The notes under the pieces are model-generated. The model had not been told where the DNA came from. It was given only the letters and a program-made list of their open reading frames with translations, and ran no database searches. The translations under genes were made by a program, and so were the position numbers. From an uncultured Pseudomonas sp. (lineage in GTDB: Bacteria > Pseudomonadota > Gammaproteobacteria > Pseudomonadales > Pseudomonadaceae), in assembly GCF_946886105.1 (NCBI RefSeq), contig NZ_CAMPHV010000037.1, positions 1 to 57,019 of the forward strand: a stretch of DNA of 57,019 bases, written 5' to 3'. Positions 50,566-57,019 of this stretch are shown here, one piece after another (position 1 is the stretch's first letter; every line of letters starts with the position of its first letter).

Positions 50566-50976
50566 ATGATCGATCTCAGCACCTGGAACATCACCGTTCC
50601 CGAGCAGGTCTCTGCGCGGACGGTGGAAACGCGGCTCGTAAAGGCCGGCGTGAAGCTGGTTTACACCCAGCTCCGTGGCGTGGGGTATGTCCAGGTTATG
50701 GTGCGTCACCGCCCCTATGACGTGAAGAGCCCTATGGTGATGACCTACAAGAGCATGCCGCTGAACTATCCCTTCACCTACACCCTGCAGGTCACCAAGG
50801 CCGGGCAGCTGAAGGTCAATGTGGCGGGGCTGCGGTACGAGGAAAAGATCCATCCGGCCTGGGCCAAGAAGCGCTTCTACTTCAAGGCCGGCGTCTACAC
50901 CCTGGACAAACACGGCCCGTCTACCGAAGGGGGCAAGGCAACCTTCTCCGCCCTGAGCGTCTCTCACAAACCCTAA
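50566..50976 (+). CDS. Degenerate PL7 alginate-lyase-like protein
   Basis: 136 aa from the ATG at 50566, which gives MIDLSTWNITVP, the usual start of short Pseudomonas PL7 alginate lyases. The end 'KKRFYFKAGVYTLDKHGPSTEGG' (in part) matches the conserved YFKAGVY region. Between them about 90 residues present in normal PL7 lyases are missing, including the R-(T/S)-E-x-R and Q-I-H segments that hold catalytic residues. The frame is intact, but activity is unlikely; it may be a pseudogene created by an in-frame deletion. No signal peptide. Confidence 0.65.
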   Translation: MIDLSTWNITVPEQVSARTVETRLVKAGVKLVYTQLRGVGYVQVMVRHRPYDVKSPMVMTYKSMPLNYPFTYTLQVTKAGQLKVNVAGLRYEEKIHPAWAKKRFYFKAGVYTLDKHGPSTEGGKATFSALSVSHKP

Positions 50977-51038
50977 GTCATAAAGGGCGGCTCTTGGCCG
51001 AACTCAGCTGGTTCAGATTGGCCGCTAAAGGCCGACGC

Positions 51039-51116
51039 CTGCCTGTCGAAACCGGCAGGCGTCGCTCGAAACCGGCCGGGAGTGGTTCTCTAGCTTTAGC
51101 TCGCGGCCGGTTTTCG
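51039..51116 (+). terminator. Tandem hairpins after the lyase remnant
   Basis: GACGCCTGCC / GGCAGGCGTC (10-bp arms, 51039-51068 region) is followed by a second stem CGAAACCGGCCG / CGGCCGGTTTTCG ending near 51116 with a short T-run. Either could end transcription before the next gene. Confidence 0.5.
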
Positions 51117-51182
51117 CGCTGTTGACAGCCCACCAGAAACCAGCAAAATCGCCGCCCCTTTTCCACGACTGGAAGTCCCCTT

Positions 51183-51719
51183 GTGCAACGGATTGTGATT
51201 TTGGGCAATGCTGGCAGCGGCAAGTCCACTTTAGCCCGCTCCTTGAGCCAGCGTCTCAGCTTGCCCGTGGTGCACCTGGATACTCTGTTCTGGGAGCCCG
51301 GCTGGGTCGAGCCCGACGCTGTGCAGTTCCGTGAAAGGGTTCGCGATGCGGTCGCAACGGATGCCTGGGTCTGCGAAGGCAACTACGCCCGACGCACTTT
51401 CGACCTGCGTCTGCCCAACGCCGACCTGATCATCTGGCTTGATACGCCGCGCCTGACCTGCCTGGCGCGAGTCATCGTTCGTAGCCTAATGAACCGACCG
51501 CGACCTGACCTTCCAGCCGGCTGTAGAGAGAAGCTCGACCGAGCATTCTTGACGTTTCTTAAATTCGTCTGGCGGTTCGACCATGGCTACCGCCAAGGTA
51601 TCGACGCAGTGCGTATGGCTATAGGCCCGAAGGTGCCAACAGTGCATTTACGAGGCAGCCGACAGATTGCCGCCTTCCTTGATGGGTTGCCCACCGCGGC
51701 TACAACCCAGTACAGCTAG
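51183..51719 (+). CDS. P-loop nucleotide kinase-like protein (adenylate kinase/FlaR type)
   Basis: 178 aa with a GTG start at 51183. Walker A is Gly8-Asn-Ala-Gly-Ser-Gly-Lys14-Ser-Thr16. Also 'LDTLFWEPGWVEPD' and 'DADLIIWLDTPRLTCLARVIVRSL'-like segment, as in the adenylate-kinase-related 'topology modulation protein' group. Real substrates in this group are unclear. The gene stands alone, soluble product, GGAAG 10 bases upstream of the start. Confidence 0.75.
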   Translation: MQRIVILGNAGSGKSTLARSLSQRLSLPVVHLDTLFWEPGWVEPDAVQFRERVRDAVATDAWVCEGNYARRTFDLRLPNADLIIWLDTPRLTCLARVIVRSLMNRPRPDLPAGCREKLDRAFLTFLKFVWRFDHGYRQGIDAVRMAIGPKVPTVHLRGSRQIAAFLDGLPTAATTQYS

Positions 51720-51791
51720 ATCAAATCTGTGCGCCCTTTCAGGGGAGACGGCATATGCGTGAGCGAAAGGCAGCACGACAGCCTGCTCGAT

Positions 51792-53558
51792 TCAGCGCAC
51801 GCGCCTGAGGCTTTGCGCCGCCAGATCCAGGGCTTTGTGCATGTCCAGCCGCGCCGAACGGCCCACGTCCTTGTTATTGAGCTGATAGCTGCGCTCCGAC
51901 GGCAGGATGGGCGCGGTGAGATCTTCCGCATCCATCTGCTCGAAGTCGTGATTGTCGCCGATGGTCATGGCGCTGCGGCGCAGCAGCATGCGCAACTGCT
52001 CGGGCTGAAGTTGCGGATTGATGGACAACATCGCCGCCAGCAGGCCCGCGACCATGGGCGTGGCATAGGACGTGCCGCAATGCACTGCGCCGTCCCGGCC
52101 GGCGCTGGTGGTCGAGGCGTGGGCACAAGCGGCAGCGGTGATGTCAACGCGCATGTCGATATTCGAGGAGCTGCGCTTGACCGCATAGGCCGGGTCGTTG
52201 ATGGCGAGCCCGGCGCGCTCGCTACGCTGGTGCCCGCCGACTACCAGCAATTGCTCGGTGATAAAGGAGGAGGGCAGGCGGTATTCGTCGCTGCCCGAGA
52301 ATGAAGATCCATTGCCGGCGGAGTTGACCACCACCACGTCGGGATGCTCCTTACGCAGCCAAAGGAAGAATTCCTCCAGCAGCTCCTCGTATCCTCCCAT
52401 GGCGATGCCCGAGCGCAGCAGGGAGTCCACTTCATCGCCTTCGATGTCTTTCGTGCCGACGCGGTGAATGCCCCAGCTCCAGTTGAGCACGCGTACGCCG
52501 TCCTCCACGAGGTTGACCGAGGCGGCGATGTTGGCGGTGATCCCGGCATCGGAATTACGTTCGACGATGACCTCGAAACCACCGCTTGCCTGGTCCAGGC
52601 CACGGAGAAAACCCGTGTTGCCGCCGTCGTCCCAGCGTGCGGAGAGGATGCCGGCGACGGTCGTGCCATGGTTGTCCGGTGTGTCCGCATCGCGGGCGTA
52701 GACGCAGGTACGCGGTACCGAGCAGGCGCCGAGGTAGTCCGCGAAATCCGCGGTGTCGAAATCCACGTCGCGCTCGATCAGGCCGATGCGCACGGGTTGC
52801 GGCCGGATGGGCGGCTGCTGCCCCGGGAGGCGCCGTTGGTAGTAGTTCACCGCGTCGAGAAAGCGATTCGCGGCCCATTCGTCAGAGTCCAGTGCCGGTT
52901 TCTTCGGCTCTGCAGGGCGGGCGCTGGCCGGCTCGGTCTCTTCTGCCGCCGACTCCTCGATCACCACGGCATCCACGCTGGTCTCGCTGCCCAGGCGCAG
53001 CACCAGCGCGTCGCGCTGCAGCAGGTCCTTGGCTGGCAGGCGAAGCTGGTACAGGTTCAGGGGAGCGATGCTGCCGACCACCTTCGCCCCGTACTTGCGG
53101 GCAAGACGCTGAGCTTCCTTGAGGCCATCGTGATTTTCCTCGATCAGCAGGCTGACCAGGTCGACATAGGTGGTTAGGCCGTCCATGTTCTTCGCCACTT
53201 CGTCCGGCCCGGCGGCCAGTACATGGCTGTTGCGCAGCGTCAGCCAGGCTGCATTGCTGGCGCGCGGGCCATCCTCCAGCCAGAGAGGGCCGCTTTGGTA
53301 ATCGGCGCGGTTCAGACGCAGCCGAAGGTGTTCCCCTTCGCGCTGGACCCTATCCGCTGGTATCGCCTTGGCACCCAGTTTCAATTGCGGCGTTGCATCG
53401 CCCATTCCGCGCACTGTCAGGCACCAGTCCTGGCGCCGACTTTCCAGCAGGTCACCGCAGCGTTTCAGGCCTTCCAGGCGCAGCGGCTCTTGCGCCGCGG
53501 GCGCAGTGTTGGCAGCCAACGAGAACAACATAGCGAGGGCAGTGGATCGTAAGAGCAT
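51792..53558 (-). CDS. Secreted S8 (subtilisin-like) serine peptidase
   Basis: 588 aa with a Sec signal peptide (LLRSTALAMLFSLAANTAPAA, in part). The catalytic domain spans about residues 250-560. His297 is in 'NHGTTVAGILSA' and Ser497 in 'GTSYATPMVAGLL', both canonical. The oxyanion Asn lies in 'VVVNSAGNGSSF'. Where family members have D-(S/T)-G, this protein reads 'IGLIERD', with Glu262 in the place of the catalytic aspartate. Residues 25-250 are a non-catalytic N-terminal region. It is probably periplasmic or secreted. No operon partner. Confidence 0.85.
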   Translation of the reverse strand: MLLRSTALAMLFSLAANTAPAAQEPLRLEGLKRCGDLLESRRQDWCLTVRGMGDATPQLKLGAKAIPADRVQREGEHLRLRLNRADYQSGPLWLEDGPRASNAAWLTLRNSHVLAAGPDEVAKNMDGLTTYVDLVSLLIEENHDGLKEAQRLARKYGAKVVGSIAPLNLYQLRLPAKDLLQRDALVLRLGSETSVDAVVIEESAAEETEPASARPAEPKKPALDSDEWAANRFLDAVNYYQRRLPGQQPPIRPQPVRIGLIERDVDFDTADFADYLGACSVPRTCVYARDADTPDNHGTTVAGILSARWDDGGNTGFLRGLDQASGGFEVIVERNSDAGITANIAASVNLVEDGVRVLNWSWGIHRVGTKDIEGDEVDSLLRSGIAMGGYEELLEEFFLWLRKEHPDVVVVNSAGNGSSFSGSDEYRLPSSFITEQLLVVGGHQRSERAGLAINDPAYAVKRSSSNIDMRVDITAAACAHASTTSAGRDGAVHCGTSYATPMVAGLLAAMLSINPQLQPEQLRMLLRRSAMTIGDNHDFEQMDAEDLTAPILPSERSYQLNNKDVGRSARLDMHKALDLAAQSLRRVR

Positions 53559-54032
53559 GAGCCAGATTTCTGTGTCAGGGGCCTGTTGTTCCGACTGTCG
53601 TATTGTTCGCTTCGTTCAGTGGGAGAGCATCGTGGGATATGGTCGAAGCCGGACAGGCTGCTCGCGACCGATTCTGTTGAAAAAGCCCCGTCGTGATTTT
53701 TGCCCATGAAAAAGCATTAGCGACGTTGAAATCTGGCTCTCTCAGAAAAAGACGGATATTTGAGTTTTGATCTTGGCGACTTTCTCTCTCAGGCCTACAA
53801 CGTCGGGCTAAGAGGCCGTAGGCATTTGTCGATCTGAATTACCCACGGGCCAAAGTCGAACAGCATTCCGTCTTCAAGCAAGCGCTGAAGAATTGGAATA
53901 TGACCAACTGCATGAGCCGGCTATCGGCTCTGCACGCAATGATGGCAAGATGATACTTATTGGAGAATTAATGGCATTCGATGTTCGCCGTGAGGCGCTG
54001 CCGGATGCCGTGCGCATACGGATAAGGGATCT
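53559..54032. other. Intergenic stretch with IS debris
   Basis: Contains the 18-bp IS-end-like sequence at 53668 and AT-richer scrambled sequence after it. No complete gene is supported. AAGGGA three bases before the ATG at 54033 is the ribosome-binding site of the helicase gene. Confidence 0.5.
53668..53685 (+). repeat. 18-bp IS-end-like sequence, left copy
   Basis: CCGATTCTGTTGAAAAAG occurs again, identical and in the same orientation, at 56971-56988. It has the look of an insertion-sequence end. The helicase gene lies between the two. Confidence 0.65.
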
Positions 54033-56750
54033 ATGGTTTCGATTCAGGTGGGTGGTGAGGACAAGACTGCGAAGATTAGCGATTGGTCGATTTATTGGAG
54101 CGACAAGTACGAAACCCTGCAACTGACCTGTTACTACCCCTCCAAGAAAACTTACACGCGCCCGCTCAGTGACTGCCGTGTTTCTCCCACCCGCGAGTTG
54201 GGTGAGATGTTGCTGACCAAGCCCGGCAGCAAGATAGTCAAGCCCATTGCCAAAGCTACGATCTACGGCGAGCGATATGCCGTCGTGCACTATCCGGACG
54301 CCGACAAGCCCTATGTCTACAAGATGGACGGCATCGGCTTTGCCTCGCCAACGACGATGAAGGACTCGCCGGTCTTCCACTATTTCTCAGCCGTGGCGAA
54401 TGCCCGGCAGGATCACGCCGAGTCGAAGACTGACCGTGAGATCGCCGCCAATGTCGTGCGCCAGCTGGAAAAACTGCCCGCCAGTGCCGACACCGCCTTG
54501 CAGGCATACTGCTCGGGACGCAACGGCACACTGGCGCCGGGCCAAGGGCTGATCTATCCGTTCGGACTGAACGAGAGCCAACTCGCGGCGGTCGAGCAGG
54601 CTTTTCGCGCGCAGGTCAGTGTGATCGAGGGCCCACCGGGGACTGGCAAGACTCAGACCATCCTCAACATCATCGCCAATATTCTGCTGCGCCAGCAGAC
54701 GGTTGCCGTGCTGTCCAACAACAATGCGGCGGTGGAAAACGTCTACGAGAAGCTGGAGAAATTCGGCCTGGGTCACCTGATCGCCAAACTCGGTAACCAG
54801 GACAACCGCAAGGACTTCTTTGCTGACCTGCCGCCTTGGCCATCGAGCGAGCCCGAGCCCGCACCGACGCTGGACGAGATTCAAGTCTTGCTGGCCCGCT
54901 TGAAGCAGCACCTGCACGACCACAATCGGGCGGCGCAACTGCAGCTCGAGCTCGATGAGCTAACTATCGAGCGCCGCTACCTACAGCAGTGGCAGGCAGA
55001 CAGCGGCATACCGGCAGCCAACTCGCTGGATAAGTACAGACTGTCGCCGCGCAAGATCGCAGACCTGATGGCATACCTGGCCTATCTAGGTGAGCAGCGC
55101 ATCCGCCTCAAGGATCGCGTCGAGCTGCTGTTCAACTTCAGGATTTTCCGTGCCAAGCCATTCGCTCAGGGCGATGCGCGCCTGTCCGTCTTTCATGCCC
55201 TGCAGATGCACTACTACGATAAGGCGTTGCAAGATGCGGAAGCAGAGCTGCAGGCGTGCCGCGAATCGCTGGCACGCGGAAATTTCACGACCTTGCTGGA
55301 TGAATTGAAAACGGCATCGATGCGCCACCTGAAGCAGCATCTACACCGCCAGGCACGGCCATCGGAAAGCTTCGATACCAAGACGTACCAAGATCAAAAG
55401 CAGTTCGACGCTTTCATGCAGCGCTTCCCGATTCTAGGCAGTGGTACGCACTCCATCGTCAATTCGATCGCGCCAGGGGCGGTTCTCGACTACGTAATCA
55501 TCGACGAGGCTTCGCTGCAGGACATCGTGCCGGGCATTCTGGCGCTCGGCTGCGCGAAGAACCTGATCGTCGTTGGCGACAACCGTCAGTTGGCACATAT
55601 TCCCGTGGCGCTGGGCCTACCGGCGCCTACCGAGGCCTACGATTGCGAGCGCTACAGCCTGCTCGATTCGTGCATCGGTGTGTTCAAGGAGGCACTTCCC
55701 AGAACCCTGCTGAAAGAGCATTACCGCTGCCACCCCAGGATCATTCAGTTCTGCAATCAGCAGTTCTATAACAACGCATTGGTGCCGATGACCGAGGACA
55801 AGGGAGAAGCACCACTGCGCCTGGTGGTGACCGCCAAGGGCAATCACACCCGCCAGAATGTCAACCAGCGCGAGCTGGACTCTCTGCTTAAGCTACTCGA
55901 GAACGAGGGAGAGCCGGTTGGGCTGGGCGGCGATGGCCGCGGTTTCATCGCGCCATTCCGGGCACAAGTCAACCTCTCCGGCACACACCTGCCACCGGAT
56001 TTCGTCAGGGACACCGTGCACAAGTTCCAGGGCCGGGAGTGCGATGAGATCGTTTTCTCCACCGTGCTGGATAAGAAGCGCTACAACCAAGAACGCAAAC
56101 GGCTGGCGTTCGTCGACGACCCGCGCATGATCAACGTGGCGGTGTCGCGAGCCAAGCACCGCTTCACCCTGGTGACGGGCGATGAGGTGTTCACCAGCAA
56201 CAACGGCCACATCGCGGCTCTGATGCGCCACATCATCTATTACGCGCCGGACGAGCAGATTGTGCGCGCCCCCGTGGTATCTGCCTTCGACTTGCTGTAT
56301 CGGGAGTTTGACCTGTCCCTGGCGCGCTTGGACTCCCGCCTGCGGCCTGGCGATTCGCGCTACAAATCCGAGCAGATCGTGGCGCAACTGTTGCGCGAGG
56401 CGCTGTCCGCTCCAGCGTGTCAATCATTGATGTACCACACGCAGATCAAGCTGGATCAGATCGCATCGCCAAGTAACCAGGATTGGACAGACCGCGAGCG
56501 GGCCTTCATGGTGCGCGCCAGTTGTGACTTCGTGATCTACTTCAAGGTAGGCAAGATCCCAGTGGGGGTAATCGAAGTCGATGGCGGCTTCCACGATAGA
56601 CCCGACCAGGTGGTGCGGGACGCCTTAAAGAATGGCGTCCTAGCGAAAAGCGGCATCCCCATTCTGCGCCTGCGCACGGTCGAGAGCCGCATCGCGGAAA
56701 GAATCGGTGAATTCATCGCCAAGTGGGCCAGCCCGACGCCCGGGATATAA
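54033..56750 (+). CDS. SF1 helicase with C-terminal nuclease-like domain
   Basis: 905 aa. Walker A is Gly200-Pro-Pro-Gly-Thr-Gly-Lys206-Thr in the Upf1/Dna2-like form; Walker B is 'VIIDEAS' with Asp491-Glu492. Motif III 'VVGDNRQLAHIPV', motif IV region 'LLKEHYRCHPRIIQFCNQQFY' (in part), motif V 'VHKFQGRECDEIVFS', motif VI 'NVAVSRAKHRFTLV'. Helices at 280-450 form an insertion. The last 110 residues carry 'GVIEVDGGFHDRPDQ' (Glu848, Asp850, His854) and 'ILRLRT', as in DUF2726/Vsr-like PD-(D/E)XK domains. Such helicase-nuclease fusions occur in phage-defence loci; no partner gene is present here. Defence is inference. Confidence 0.82.
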   Translation: MVSIQVGGEDKTAKISDWSIYWSDKYETLQLTCYYPSKKTYTRPLSDCRVSPTRELGEMLLTKPGSKIVKPIAKATIYGERYAVVHYPDADKPYVYKMDGIGFASPTTMKDSPVFHYFSAVANARQDHAESKTDREIAANVVRQLEKLPASADTALQAYCSGRNGTLAPGQGLIYPFGLNESQLAAVEQAFRAQVSVIEGPPGTGKTQTILNIIANILLRQQTVAVLSNNNAAVENVYEKLEKFGLGHLIAKLGNQDNRKDFFADLPPWPSSEPEPAPTLDEIQVLLARLKQHLHDHNRAAQLQLELDELTIERRYLQQWQADSGIPAANSLDKYRLSPRKIADLMAYLAYLGEQRIRLKDRVELLFNFRIFRAKPFAQGDARLSVFHALQMHYYDKALQDAEAELQACRESLARGNFTTLLDELKTASMRHLKQHLHRQARPSESFDTKTYQDQKQFDAFMQRFPILGSGTHSIVNSIAPGAVLDYVIIDEASLQDIVPGILALGCAKNLIVVGDNRQLAHIPVALGLPAPTEAYDCERYSLLDSCIGVFKEALPRTLLKEHYRCHPRIIQFCNQQFYNNALVPMTEDKGEAPLRLVVTAKGNHTRQNVNQRELDSLLKLLENEGEPVGLGGDGRGFIAPFRAQVNLSGTHLPPDFVRDTVHKFQGRECDEIVFSTVLDKKRYNQERKRLAFVDDPRMINVAVSRAKHRFTLVTGDEVFTSNNGHIAALMRHIIYYAPDEQIVRAPVVSAFDLLYREFDLSLARLDSRLRPGDSRYKSEQIVAQLLREALSAPACQSLMYHTQIKLDQIASPSNQDWTDRERAFMVRASCDFVIYFKVGKIPVGVIEVDGGFHDRPDQVVRDALKNGVLAKSGIPILRLRTVESRIAERIGEFIAKWASPTPGI

Positions 56751-56754
56751 AGCG

Positions 56755-56870
56755 GGTGCGCCCCGTCCGGGTCAGGCCGGCGTCGACGGCGAAACCTTCG
56801 CCCTTGACCAGGCAGGCCACCATGCGGCGCCGCAGCACCTCATTGAAACAATCGGCGGAACAGATCGCTG
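56755..56870 (-). pseudogene. Transposase remnant (IS1182-like)
   Basis: On the minus strand one open frame reads 'CFNEVLRRRMVACLVKGEGF' followed by AVDAGL, resembling the 'GLV.GEGFAVDASLI' stretch of IS1182-type transposases. Only about 38 codons are present, cut at the helicase end. The 18-bp IS-end-like sequence lies 100 bp to the right. Confidence 0.5.
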
Positions 56871-56970
56871 ACACGGAAACGCCCGTGGCGACTCTTCGAA
56901 AAGGTCGAGTGATTGGTTACTGGGTAAAGGGGACGGGTTTTATTTAATTTCTTTCAAGGCCCGTTTTTGG

Positions 56971-56988
56971 CCGATTCTGTTGAAAAAG
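56971..56988 (+). repeat. 18-bp IS-end-like sequence, right copy
   Basis: Identical to 53668-53685, preceded by CCCGTTTTTGG. It follows the transposase remnant and may be the original end of that element. Confidence 0.65.
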
Positions 56989-57019
56989 TAGCTTCAGCGG
57001 CATCCTGCCGGTCAGGTGT

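Noticed and set aside
1..57019. tRNA or rRNA genes as island attachment sites
   Set aside because: I found no cloverleaf-like sequence at either island edge by eye; a tRNA scan would be needed to be sure.

Overview
The window looks like a chromosomal virulence island of a high-GC gammaproteobacterium, most likely a Pseudomonas. The housekeeping-like flanks support this: a Vfr-type Crp protein, a PL7 alginate-lyase remnant, VasX-type T6SS effectors, and short intergenic repeats of the kind scattered through Pseudomonas genomes. The type III secretion system (T3SS) it carries has several Erwinia/Pantoea-like traits: an HrpN-type harpin, a one-piece hrcQ, and TGCAA-N4-TTGCA dyads upstream of hrpL. 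The species cannot be fixed from this sequence.

Left part (1-21 kb), exchangeable effector region. A CesT-type chaperone, the harpin/pectate-lyase HrpW and a small ORF are followed by a 1010-aa protein behind a good HrpL box. That protein has what look like PLP-enzyme motifs. Next come HrpN, a 1876-aa AvrE/DspE effector, an unrecognised 630-aa membrane-type effector with its own chaperone, and a second, shorter AvrE/DspE paralogue (1615 aa) with no visible HrpL box. A 50-bp repeat occurs in inverted orientation at 6-55 and 13321-13370 and brackets the first block.

Middle (21-31.5 kb), T6SS cargo module. A structured, C4/P4-CI-like RNA element and two small ORFs precede vgrG, a DUF4123 adaptor, a VasX-like pore-forming effector and a DUF6708-type immunity gene. 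Behind them lie two further copies of 'toxin tail + immunity', the last one frameshifted. This module sits inside the hrp island.

Core (31.6-48.8 kb). An HrpL-controlled effector candidate is followed by the 11-gene operon hrpJ-hrcV-hrpQ-hrcN-hrpO-hrpP-hrcQ-hrcR-hrcS-hrcT-hrcU on the minus strand, driven by one HrpL box. hrcQ contains an internal start with a strong ribosome-binding site, which could make a separate C-terminal HrcQ product. Divergent hrpL has a sigma-54 promoter with two upstream dyads that look like HrpS sites. A chaperone/effector pair and the translocator-like hrpK follow, each with an HrpL box. hrpR/S, hrpA, hrcJ, hrcC and the rest of the machine are not in the window.

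Right flank (48.9-57 kb). A small ORF, a Vfr-like regulator with an added C-terminal tail, a gutted alginate lyase, a P-loop kinase-like protein, a secreted subtilase with an altered Asp motif, and an SF1 helicase with a C-terminal nuclease-like domain. The helicase lies between two copies of an 18-bp IS-end-like sequence, beside a transposase remnant.

Working model: HrpS plus sigma-54 switches on hrpL. HrpL then switches on the apparatus operon, hrpK, hrpN, one avrE, the PLP-like protein and at least two further effector units through GGAACC-N15-CCACNNA boxes. All functions are read from sequence motifs and remembered family features; no search was run.
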